A stretch of DNA of 6,778 nucleotides from Myxococcales bacterium (GCA_025362165.1 JANYHY010000364.1:1-6778), one strand, 5' to 3'. Counted from the stretch's first letter, positions 1 through 6,617 are shown. Numbers and translations: made by a program. Notes: generated by a model not told the origin, from the letters alone.

Positions 1-169
1 CCAAGATCGCCGACTTCGTGCTCGCCAATTTGGAGGACCCCAAGGGGGGTGGTTTCTTCGCACATACCGCGGACGACGCGGCCGTCGGCATCTTCGTCCG
101 CGGTATGTGCGAAGAAACCACCCCCCTTGGGGTCCTCCAAATTGGCGAGCACGAAGTCGGCGATCTTGG
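1..169. repeat. Perfect 76-bp inverted repeat with 17-nt spacer (terminal fold-back)
   Basis: Bases 1-76 are the exact reverse complement of bases 94-169, with no mismatch over 76 bp; bases 77-93 form the spacer. Base 1 pairs with base 169, so the left arm is cut by the window edge and may be longer. Both arms carry the same protein-coding stretch of the DUF255 gene (residues about 445-468, around the GGGFFAHTAD motif), once on each strand. An evolved hairpin would rarely preserve a coding sequence perfectly in both orientations. The simplest reading is a fold-back chimera from amplification, library preparation or assembly at a contig end. A recent real inverted duplication remains possible. 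Confidence 0.95.
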
Positions 170-1499
170 TCGCCTGCGCTAGGCGCGCTTCGACGTGCGT
201 CACCTCCCACAAGCCAAGCAGCCCCCAAGCGAACGCAGCGTTGTCTGCGAGGTGAAGCAGCTTGGTCGAGACCTCCGCGCTGGGACTGTCGTGGGTCACT
301 CCGCCGCGCACGTCTGCGTGCGTCGTCAGGATTCGATCTGCGGCGCGCGTCGCCTCCTTCGTCGCAGAGTCGTCTTTGGTCACGCGGGCGAGAGTGCAAT
401 AAGCTCTAATGGCCAATCCATTCTCTCGCGCATACTCGTGAGTGTCGACGCGCGGCACACCCAGCGCGAGGCGCTCTGCCTCTGATTTCGAGTAGTATTC
501 GTGCCCCAACATGAAGGTCTTGCCGCGCTCGTGCGCGTTCAAGTCCGCGTCTTGGGTGGCGTAAAACCCGCCTTCTGGGCCGACCAAGAAGCGAGAGACA
601 TAACCTCTTATCGCGCGCGCTGTGTCCAGCCACTTCGAGTCCTTGGTGACTTCGAACGCTTCAGCGTAGTTGTCAATCGCGCCCGCGTTGAAATACATCA
701 GCTTCTCGAAGTGCGGGTGGGCCCAGTCGCCGTCTGTCGAGTACTGATAAACGCCTCCCCAGATGGGGTCCATGATCGCGCGCTGCTTGTCGAGGACGAT
801 CGCGAGTCGCTGCTTGCTCGTGGCGTCTCCTCTACGAGCGCGTGAGATCAGCCAAGCGTCATTCGTCGGGATCGCCACCTTCTGCTGACGTCCCCAGCCG
901 CCGAGCTCGGGATCCCAGAAGTCCTCGAGCTCTAGCTCGGTCATCCGCGCGATCCACGCGAGCTCCTCCTCTGATAATGGGGTATCGGGGATGGGCGCCA
1001 CCTGAGTGATGGCCAACGTGGATTGCGCTCCGGTCGCCACCACTCGACTCAGGATGTCCGCGAAATCCTCCGGCGAGATGAACCCCCTGAATTTGCCTAG
1101 CTCCTGCGCGTCGGGTGAGAAGATGACCGTCGCAGGCCAGCCGTAATCCGAATATCGTTCTTCGATATCGGGCCGCGCGTCGATATCCACTTTGGCGGCG
1201 ATGAAGTGCGCCTTCAAGAGCTCGGCGACCTTCGGGTCGTGATAGGTGACCGCCTCCATCACGTGGCACCAGTGACACCACTCCGCCGATCCATCCATCA
1301 CGACGAATTTGCCCTCCGCCTTGGCACGCGCGAAGGTCTGCGCGTCGAACGCAGCCCACGCCAGCGGTTCCTTTGGAGTCGCGTCGTAGCGCTGCTCCAT
1401 CGTGAGCGCCGCCGTAGGCCTAGCGGGAGGTGAAGGCGGTGCACACGCCACGAGCGCGACAAGCAGGGAGACACGCGCGCGCAACCTCAGCTCCGCCAC
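1..1499 (-). CDS. DUF255 (YyaL-like) thioredoxin-domain lipoprotein, 3' end missing
   Basis: The GTG start at 1499 gives a lipoprotein signal peptide: basic residues R5, R7 and R9, a hydrophobic core, then lipobox L16-V17-A18-C19. A thioredoxin-fold domain follows (about residues 45-155) with the family signature WCHWCH at 74-79 (CxxC = C75 and C78) and the cis-proline loop GWP at 120-122. Residues from about 175 onward match the alpha/alpha-barrel part of DUF255/SPATA20-type proteins: WGGVYQYS near 247-254, HPHFEKLMY at 261-269, GGFYATQDAD at 310-319. Native sequence appears to stop near residue 469, where the inverted repeat begins; the frame stays open to the window edge but those codons are the antisense of the gene itself. 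Family members are usually 600-700 residues, so a C-terminal part is lost. The biochemical role of the family is not settled; a redox or sugar-related function is only suggested by the fold. The start overlaps the end of the amylase gene by 13 bp, so co-translation is likely. A TTG at 1511 is an alternative start with a better ribosome-binding site; the lipobox is kept either way. Confidence 0.88.
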   Translation of the reverse strand, partial: MAELRLRARVSLLVALVACAPPSPPARPTAALTMEQRYDATPKEPLAWAAFDAQTFARAKAEGKFVVMDGSAEWCHWCHVMEAVTYHDPKVAELLKAHFIAAKVDIDARPDIEERYSDYGWPATVIFSPDAQELGKFRGFISPEDFADILSRVVATGAQSTLAITQVAPIPDTPLSEEELAWIARMTELELEDFWDPELGGWGRQQKVAIPTNDAWLISRARRGDATSKQRLAIVLDKQRAIMDPIWGGVYQYSTDGDWAHPHFEKLMYFNAGAIDNYAEAFEVTKDSKWLDTARAIRGYVSRFLVGPEGGFYATQDADLNAHERGKTFMLGHEYYSKSEAERLALGVPRVDTHEYARENGLAIRAYCTLARVTKDDSATKEATRAADRILTTHADVRGGVTHDSPSAEVSTKLLHLADNAAFAWGLLGLWEVTHVEARLAQATKIADFVLANLEDPKGGGFFAHTADEDADGRVVRGMCEETTPLGVLQIGEHEVGDL

Positions 1500-3268
1500 T
1501 GGTCGCGCCAAGTGTCTCGTCCTTTCGCGGGCACGTGACGATGGTGCCCCGGACCCGTCTCGCGGTGGCTGCCGCCGTGGCGCTTGACGAGGAACTTGTA
1601 GTGAATCTCTCGCCCCGCCGAGCTGTCGAACGGGATCGTCGTCGCCCAAGTCTCGTGATCGATCCACTCCAGTGTCACTGCGCGAGAGAGGTCCCACGCT
1701 CCGAGCTCCGACGCGTCGCCGCACACGAGCACCTCTTCGCCGTGGGCCGTGCGGATGCCGTGGATCTGAATCTCGACCACGGCGCGACCCTCTGGCAGCG
1801 CGCGGGTTTGCTCATATATGGCAATAGCGCGCGGACCGATTGGCAACTTCGCCTGGCCGCTGCGTACTTCGATATCGGGGCCGCCGAGCAAGTCCACGTG
1901 CCGACCGTCTGCGAGCTCCAACCCGGTGACCTCGAGCTCGCAAGGTTGATCCGTGCGATTGATGGCAATGGCGACGCACGATCCCAAGTATGCGCGCGTG
2001 AACACCCAACGGTCTGGGTCGACCCATTTGGTGCGCATCCCACCGCGCTGCACCGCGACAGAGCGCTTGCGGAGCGCAGCGAGCTTGGCGAGATCTCGCA
2101 ACAGGGGAGTCTCTTCGAACGAGGACATCATCGGGCGATTGAACGGATCGTTGCCGCCGTTCGTGTCGCAGTGCAGGTGCTGCTCGTTACCGTAGTAGAT
2201 GCAGGGCACGCCGCGCGCGACCATCGTCATCAAGAGCGCGAGCCGAAATCGGGCTGGATCGTCGCTGATCGAGAGGAAGCGCGGCAGATCGTGGTTGTCG
2301 ATGAACGTCACGAGATCCGTGGCGTCGCGGAACTGGTGGTCTTGCTCGACCACGGCGGCGACGTCCTTGAAGCCTCCTAGAGAGCGACTCGCGAGCGCGG
2401 CGACTACCGAGTTGCGCCACGCGAAGTCCAATATGCTCATACCCGATTTGTTCGCGAACTCGACTGACGCAGGATCCCAAACGCCGCCCTGGAACCACTC
2501 GCCGAACATGAAGGTGTCGGGCTTGTGGACGTCCATGTCTCCGGTGAACTCTTGCCAGAACCAGATCGGCATGTGCTTGACGGTGTCCACTCGGAACGCG
2601 TCCACGCCCTTGTCCAGCCACTGCTTCATGGAGGTCTTGATGTAAGACCGATAGGCGAAAGACTCTTCGTTGAAGTCTGCGAGGCCGCACAAGTCGCGGC
2701 TTTGGACCTGGTGAAGATCGTTCCAATCCGTCACTCCGCCGTGGTGGTGGAACCACGCGCCGTTGTCCTCGTCGTAGCGACAGAGCAGCTCCCCGTCGTC
2801 ATAGAGCTCGCAGCGCGCCTCGCCGACGTGCGGGTTGGAGTGGTTGCACACGATGTCGAGCACGAGCTGCATTCCGCGCGCGTGCATCGAAGTGACGAGC
2901 TCGTCGAACACGGTATCTTTGCGCGAGAAGACGCGCACGTCCTCCGGTCGATCCACCAAATGCTGGTCGAGTCGCTTGAAGTCCTTGGCCCAATAACCGT
3001 GATATGCGGACATCTGCTGGCCACCGACCTCGATCACTTCGTCGATCTGATCGAAGACGGGCGTGAGCCATATCGCGCTCGCGCCGAGCTTCTGGACGTA
3101 ATCGAGTTTGTCGATCACGCCACGCAGATCGCCGCCCCAGTACTTCCAGAAGTTGGTCCTCGACGCGTCGAAGTCGCGCGCGTCCTTGCCTTGATTGTTG
3201 TTCGGGTTGCCGTCGAAGAAGCGGTCGACGACGATGAAGTAGATGGTGTCACCGCGGAAGTCACGCAT
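1487..3268 (-). CDS. GH13 alpha-amylase-family enzyme (CGTase-like) with C-terminal CBM20
   Basis: Predicted 593-residue enzyme acting on alpha-1,4-glucans such as starch, maltodextrin or glycogen. The (beta/alpha)8 domain begins at once (DTIYFIVVDRFFDGNPNNN, residues 7-25) and has all four GH13 regions: I, DIVCNH 138-143; II, GVDAFRVDTVKH 221-232 with nucleophile D228; III, GEW 256-258 with acid/base E257; IV, FIDNHD 322-327 with D327. Segments such as AYHGYWAKDF (88-97), LCGLADFN (193-200), FANKSGMSILDF (271-282) and GVPCIYYGNEQ (353-363) closely follow cyclodextrin glucanotransferases and related GH13_2 enzymes. Domain C covers about 400-490. A CBM20 starch-binding domain covers about 496-593 (ELGAWD 521-526, YKFLVK 557-562, DTWR 585-588). 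CGTase domain D is absent and the CGTase central aromatic (Tyr/Phe195) appears to be C194, so a hydrolase is more likely than a cyclase. The start at 3268 is chosen because family similarity begins there; the frame is open to an ATG at 3364, but that extension shows neither similarity nor a signal peptide. No clear ribosome-binding site was seen. Likely first gene of an operon with the DUF255 lipoprotein. Confidence 0.93.
   Translation of the reverse strand: MRDFRGDTIYFIVVDRFFDGNPNNNQGKDARDFDASRTNFWKYWGGDLRGVIDKLDYVQKLGASAIWLTPVFDQIDEVIEVGGQQMSAYHGYWAKDFKRLDQHLVDRPEDVRVFSRKDTVFDELVTSMHARGMQLVLDIVCNHSNPHVGEARCELYDDGELLCRYDEDNGAWFHHHGGVTDWNDLHQVQSRDLCGLADFNEESFAYRSYIKTSMKQWLDKGVDAFRVDTVKHMPIWFWQEFTGDMDVHKPDTFMFGEWFQGGVWDPASVEFANKSGMSILDFAWRNSVVAALASRSLGGFKDVAAVVEQDHQFRDATDLVTFIDNHDLPRFLSISDDPARFRLALLMTMVARGVPCIYYGNEQHLHCDTNGGNDPFNRPMMSSFEETPLLRDLAKLAALRKRSVAVQRGGMRTKWVDPDRWVFTRAYLGSCVAIAINRTDQPCELEVTGLELADGRHVDLLGGPDIEVRSGQAKLPIGPRAIAIYEQTRALPEGRAVVEIQIHGIRTAHGEEVLVCGDASELGAWDLSRAVTLEWIDHETWATTIPFDSSAGREIHYKFLVKRHGGSHRETGPGHHRHVPAKGRDTWRDQWRS
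1520..1526 (-). promoter_or_regulatory. Candidate Shine-Dalgarno for the DUF255 lipoprotein gene
   Basis: On the minus strand this reads GAAAGGA. It lies 8 nt before the in-frame TTG at 1511-1509 but 20 nt before the GTG at 1499-1497. The spacing argues for the TTG start, which would add four residues to the signal peptide. Codon preference (GTG over TTG) argues the other way. The site lies inside the last codons of the amylase gene, consistent with translational coupling. Confidence 0.4.
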
Positions 3269-3314
3269 GCGCGGAGCATATCCAAGATTGCTCGCCGTCG
3301 GGTGTCGCTCGCAT
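3269..3314. promoter_or_regulatory. 46-bp divergent intergenic region
   Basis: This gap separates the chosen starts of the minus-strand amylase gene and the plus-strand propeller lipoprotein gene. It must hold, or lie next to, the 5' signals of both, so any promoters probably overlap each other or reach into the opposing coding sequences. I see no convincing -35/-10 pair and no clear operator palindrome. A weak GGGTG lies 12 nt before the plus-strand ATG. Such close divergence suggests possible joint regulation, which is inference only. Confidence 0.3.
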
Positions 3315-4694
3315 ATGCACAGTCGCCGATGGTTTGTCGCGTTCGCCCTTGTTTCTTGCGCCACACCGCAATCTTTGGGTCACGAAGAAAAGTTGGTCAC
3401 AGTCGCTGCGGCGGACGCGACTCCCTCTTATCCTCCCTCTCACCGAGAGGACGCGTCAGCGCCAGACGTCGCGGTCGCGCAGCTCGATCCGGACGGCAAT
3501 GACGAGCGCGGAGGCACAGGAGTGTTGCCTCGACATGGGCACTTCGAGCGCGCCAGCCACACTTGGGCGAGCCTACTTCGTATATGTGATCTGAGACCGT
3601 TCAACGGCGCGCTCTACGCGGCTCACGCGACGATGCCGCTCGGCGTCGACGGCGCGACGATTACTCGTTATTCGAAGTCGGCTATCGCGGACGGCGGCGT
3701 GAAGGGAGAGTCGACGATCGCGTTCGACTGGAATCGCCCTGGCGAGCCGAAGAACGGCGGCGGGTCTGGGCAGGGTTTTCTCAGACTACGAAGTATCGAT
3801 AATAGACTATTCGTTCCGGACGCAGATCCTCCACACGATGGCTTTGGGATCCTCGACCACGGCACGGAGGGCTACGTGTTCGTCTCTGACCACGACGGCC
3901 ATTTCGCAAAGCCCACCGGCGATCACTTTCATCCGCCCGCGTTCCCCACTGCAGACCGCGCTGGCGCAGGCGTGATCCCGCGCGCTTATCACGATCTGGA
4001 CGTCATCTCGTTTCGCGGCCAGCTCTACGCATCGACCGGATCGGTGCCGCCCAAGGAGCGCGCGTGGACCGGGCCGTCCCCGGGTGCGCTGCACGTGGCG
4101 AACGCGGATCGTTCGAAGTGGGTTTATCAAATCGGTTATCCCGCGGACGCCACTCACGATGTCTGGCGGCTCACGTTCATGACTCGATTCCGCGACCGCT
4201 TGTACGTGGGCATCCAAGAGTATTACCCGCGCGAGATGAACGACTATGTCGTCTTCAGCCCGCCGCCCGAGTCCAAGGAGCTCGCCGTGCTCGACATGCA
4301 CCCAACCCAAGTGACTTCGCTCGGCGGCGCAGAGACCCTCCGCTGGTACACCGATCGCGGCTCACTGTATTGGATCACGATCGACAAAGACGGGACTGGC
4401 AAGTTGAGAGTCACCACAGACGGCCTCACCTGGACCGCGATGGACATTCCACCCGAAGCAGGCCGACCCGCGGACGTCGTGAGGATGGGAGACGATGTGG
4501 TGCTGCTCACCGAACGGCGACTCTATACTTTGGATTCGAGCACACTAGCCATTAGCGAAATTGCCTCGTGGACAGACCCGAAGCTCTTCGCCGGAGACGA
4601 CTTCTTCTGCGCCGCGCCACTCGCGGTATTCGACGGCGACTTGTACGCGGGCTCCCAAAAAGACGGCTCTTTGATGCGCTTCGTCGCGGATTGA
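3315..4694 (+). CDS. Uncharacterised lipoprotein, probable seven-bladed beta-propeller
   Basis: Predicted 459-residue protein not assigned to a named family. The ATG at 3315 is chosen over upstream in-frame ATGs because it yields a compact lipoprotein signal peptide: R4-R5, hydrophobic WFVAFA, lipobox L12-V13-S14-C15. Residues 16-80 are low-complexity, acidic and proline/alanine-rich, a typical flexible linker after lipidation. The rest carries a recurrent strand motif of the type G-x-L-Y-x-x: GALYAA 98-103, RLFVPD 164-169, GQLYAS 235-240, DRLYVG 294-299, GSLYWI 349-354, RRLYTL 401-406, GDLYAG 441-446. Seven copies spaced 40-71 residues apart fit a seven-bladed propeller resembling Kelch or sortilin-type repeats, although no complete Kelch signature is seen. 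It should sit on the periplasmic or outer face of a membrane. The divergent amylase hints at a shared role with polysaccharides, but nothing in the sequence proves binding or catalysis. It converges on the lipid-kinase gene with 5 bp between stops. Confidence 0.85.
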   Translation: MHSRRWFVAFALVSCATPQSLGHEEKLVTVAAADATPSYPPSHREDASAPDVAVAQLDPDGNDERGGTGVLPRHGHFERASHTWASLLRICDLRPFNGALYAAHATMPLGVDGATITRYSKSAIADGGVKGESTIAFDWNRPGEPKNGGGSGQGFLRLRSIDNRLFVPDADPPHDGFGILDHGTEGYVFVSDHDGHFAKPTGDHFHPPAFPTADRAGAGVIPRAYHDLDVISFRGQLYASTGSVPPKERAWTGPSPGALHVANADRSKWVYQIGYPADATHDVWRLTFMTRFRDRLYVGIQEYYPREMNDYVVFSPPPESKELAVLDMHPTQVTSLGGAETLRWYTDRGSLYWITIDKDGTGKLRVTTDGLTWTAMDIPPEAGRPADVVRMGDDVVLLTERRLYTLDSSTLAISEIASWTDPKLFAGDDFFCAAPLAVFDGDLYAGSQKDGSLMRFVAD

Positions 4695-4699
4695 GCGAT

Positions 4700-5704
4700 T
4701 TAGAGGAGTCGTCGCCAATCGAGGACGTCGACCGTGCGATCCGATAATCGGTATTCGACCGTGCGATGAAGTCCGATGGCGTCTCCACCGACCTCGAGGG
4801 GCATCGGTCGCGAGAAGGTCATGCGCACAGCCTTGGTGAACCAGTCTTTCATTCCACGAAGCGGATGCTCTCCGCGCCACAACTTGGGAATGTCGCTGAT
4901 GGCGCCGTGAGTGGAGCGATCATAGATGCGCACGTTCATCATGCCCAAGAAGCGCTCGGCCCAGGGGAACGCCCTGAAGCGATAACCGTATTCGGGACAC
5001 GTGGCGACGCCAGCGACGCTCGCGAGGCCGTCGTAGAGGACAGCGCCGTGACCGACGCCCTCCATCTTCACGAGCTTACCGTCGCTCGTCATCGTCCAGA
5101 CCTCGTCGCCCAGGTTCTCGATGATCACGTTGGGCCGCCCGAACAACAGCGCTTTGGGGGCAGTGCGAAACAGCATGGCGGTGAGGTAGCCATAGACGCT
5201 CTTGGCAAATAGCTTCGGCGGGCCCTTGCTCGCGTCGAGCTGATCTTTGTAGTCGTTGAGGACCTGCGCGTCCCAGCCTGCGCCCGCGAAGTGCGCGAGC
5301 GTGCCCGAGACGTCCACGAGGCCGAACATGCGGAGGGGGAGCGGGGAGGGCGGCCCGTCGCCGATGAGCGCGAGGGCGCGCGCGAGCTTGGGTGCGCCGA
5401 CGGAGTTCGCCCACGCGTTGCCGGTCCCTAATGGGATGACGCCGATCGGCGGTAGTGGCTTGTCTTTGGGCAGTACACGCGCCAGACAATTCACGAGGCC
5501 CATCGCGGTGCCGTCCCCACCAGCTGCGATGAAGCACGCTGGAGGCGCGTCCGAATTGACGAGCGTACGCAGCCAGTCGATGGCCTCCGCCTCGCTGCGT
5601 GTGCGGCGCACGGCGACACCTGGGAGCACCTTCGAGATCTGCGCTGCGATCCGGCGGCCGCCACGCTTTGCGTTCGCGTTCACCAAGATGGCGAAGCGGC
5701 TCAC
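4700..5704 (-). CDS. Diacylglycerol kinase-family lipid kinase (DAGK catalytic domain)
   Basis: Predicted 334-residue cytoplasmic or membrane-peripheral kinase of the DAGK/YegS/sphingosine-kinase superfamily, which transfers ATP phosphate to a lipid hydroxyl; diacylglycerol to phosphatidic acid is the likeliest reaction. The N-terminal nucleotide-binding domain opens with FAILVNANAKRGG (residues 4-16) and holds the phosphate loop AAGGDGT (60-66) and PLGTGNAWA (91-99). The C-terminal domain includes FAGAGWDAQVL (139-149) and ends with PLEVGGDAIG (302-311) where many relatives have a DGE motif, so the catalytic acid may be arranged differently. The GTG start at 5704 overlaps the plsC stop as GTGA, and an AAGG lies 6 nt upstream inside plsC, indicating translational coupling. 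The frame stays open upstream into plsC, but that part is arginine-rich shadow sequence. The exact lipid substrate cannot be told; sphingoid base, diacylglycerol or another lipid are all possible. Confidence 0.88.
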   Translation of the reverse strand: MSRFAILVNANAKRGGRRIAAQISKVLPGVAVRRTRSEAEAIDWLRTLVNSDAPPACFIAAGGDGTAMGLVNCLARVLPKDKPLPPIGVIPLGTGNAWANSVGAPKLARALALIGDGPPSPLPLRMFGLVDVSGTLAHFAGAGWDAQVLNDYKDQLDASKGPPKLFAKSVYGYLTAMLFRTAPKALLFGRPNVIIENLGDEVWTMTSDGKLVKMEGVGHGAVLYDGLASVAGVATCPEYGYRFRAFPWAERFLGMMNVRIYDRSTHGAISDIPKLWRGEHPLRGMKDWFTKAVRMTFSRPMPLEVGGDAIGLHRTVEYRLSDRTVDVLDWRRLL

Positions 5705-6429
5705 GGCGAGCCTTGCTCGTGGAGGCCAGCGGCGATGGCCTCGCGCACCACCACCATCAGCCGATCGCGCCCAGGCTTGCCCTCTGCGAGGAACGCAGCC
5801 GTGTCGATGGGCGGCGAGATGGTGACGCGCACGCGTGCGCCGTAGGTTGAGACGAACGCGTGGGCACCGAGTGCGTCTCTTGTTCCAGAGAGAGAGACGG
5901 GCAACACTGGGAGCTTCGACTCGAACGCGAGATAGAAGCCGCCCTTCTTGAAGACCCCCATCGAACCGCTCCGGCTGCGAGTGCCTTCGGGCGCGATCCA
6001 AACATTGACGCCCTTGGCGAGCGTCGCGCGCGCGACCTTCATGCTGTCGAGCGCACGTTGGCGGTTGCTGCGGTCCACTTCGATGAAGCCCGCCTCGCGC
6101 ATGGCGCCGCCGAAGATCGGCACCGCGAACAGCTCCTTCTTCGCGATCATGCGCAGGTTGCCGCCGAGCACAGCGAAGAGCACCGGCACGTCGTAGAACG
6201 ACTGGTGGTTGCTCATGATGACGAAGCGCTTGTCGGGGTCGTAGTTGTTGATGCCGCGCACGTCGAGCTCGATGCCGGCGTTTGCCACGACGCGCTTCGA
6301 CCATCGCGCGAGCCGCTCGTCGCAGGTGGCCTTGTCGACTCGGTTGAGCGCGGCGTCGACGACCGTCGGCCAAGAAATCGCGAGCGTCTCGTAGAGATTG
6401 CGCACGGACAGCGCGAGCGATTTGGCCAT
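5701..6429 (-). CDS. plsC: 1-acyl-sn-glycerol-3-phosphate acyltransferase (PlsC family)
   Basis: Predicted 242-residue membrane-associated acyltransferase; PlsC enzymes acylate lysophosphatidic acid to phosphatidic acid, the precursor of bacterial phospholipids. Motif I is NHQSFYD (74-80), giving the catalytic HX4D pair H75/D80. Motif II lies in FGGAMREAGFIEVDR (106-120). Motif III is PEGTRS (147-152), and motif IV is LPVLPVSLSGT (173-183). Length is normal for the family. The ATG at 6429 is well fixed, since an in-frame TAG lies 21 nt upstream; the upstream bases are C-rich with no Shine-Dalgarno, so initiation may be leaderless or SD-independent. It is the first gene of a two-gene operon with the downstream lipid kinase. 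The PlsC family also includes lyso-ornithine-lipid and other acyltransferases, so the acceptor is an inference and the symbol is used in the family sense. Confidence 0.9.
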   Translation of the reverse strand: MAKSLALSVRNLYETLAISWPTVVDAALNRVDKATCDERLARWSKRVVANAGIELDVRGINNYDPDKRFVIMSNHQSFYDVPVLFAVLGGNLRMIAKKELFAVPIFGGAMREAGFIEVDRSNRQRALDSMKVARATLAKGVNVWIAPEGTRSRSGSMGVFKKGGFYLAFESKLPVLPVSLSGTRDALGAHAFVSTYGARVRVTISPPIDTAAFLAEGKPGRDRLMVVVREAIAAGLHEQGSP

Positions 6430-6563
6430 GAACGGCGGGGGAGTCTAAGCGGGAGCGGAGCAACAGTCACCGCAAACCACATCCTTACTGTGGGTCTTGC
6501 ACTTGGGACCAGCGCTGCCTACCATCGGCTCCCTCACGGCATTCGTGGGGCCTATTTTTTCTG

Positions 6564-6617
6564 CGGTTTCATGCAGTTTCGTACGCACGCAGTCTCATGC
6601 GCGTACGACCGAAACCG
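6564..6617. repeat. Compound inverted repeat (possible hairpin)
   Basis: The outer stem is CGGTTTC (6564-6570) with GAAACCG (6611-6617), and the inner stem is TCGTACGC (6579-6586) with GCGTACGA (6601-6608). Three more pairs, GCA (6589-6591) with TGC (6598-6600), close a 6-nt loop after a 2-nt bulge. The stems are separated by an 8/2-nt internal loop. No T-run follows it in either direction of transcription (the T6 run is on the upstream side of the plus strand), so it does not look like an intrinsic terminator. It could be an operator, an RNA element or chance. Confidence 0.45.

Noticed and set aside
1..169. Terminal inverted repeat as a transposon end, CRISPR unit or telomere hairpin
   Set aside because: The arms are ordinary coding sequence of one gene, there is no transposase or repeat array, and both arms meet around a 17-nt spacer, which fits a fold-back chimera better.
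49..255. Short plus-strand frame spanning the inverted repeat
   Set aside because: It is created by the fold-back and reads antisense to the DUF255 gene.
859..1359. 166-codon minus-strand frame inside the DUF255 gene
   Set aside because: It is a different frame from the one carrying WCHWCH, HPHFEK and GGFYATQDAD, and is Arg/Gly-rich without any motif.
3269..3364. Amylase start at the upstream ATG (3364), adding 32 residues
   Set aside because: The extra residues have neither a signal peptide nor family similarity and would overlap the divergent lipoprotein's signal-peptide coding region.
1430..3502. Long open frames on the plus strand (316 and 325 codons) opposite the amylase gene
   Set aside because: They are antisense to a gene with every GH13 and CBM20 motif, have no recognisable domain, and are expected in GC-rich DNA.
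5705..6463. N-terminal extension of the lipid kinase giving a 587-residue protein
   Set aside because: The extension is arginine-rich out-of-frame sequence of the plsC gene; family similarity begins at the GTG at 5704.
6551..6617. T6 run plus hairpin as an intrinsic terminator
   Set aside because: On the plus strand the T-run comes before the stem, and on the minus strand the stem is followed by A residues, so the order is wrong in both directions.
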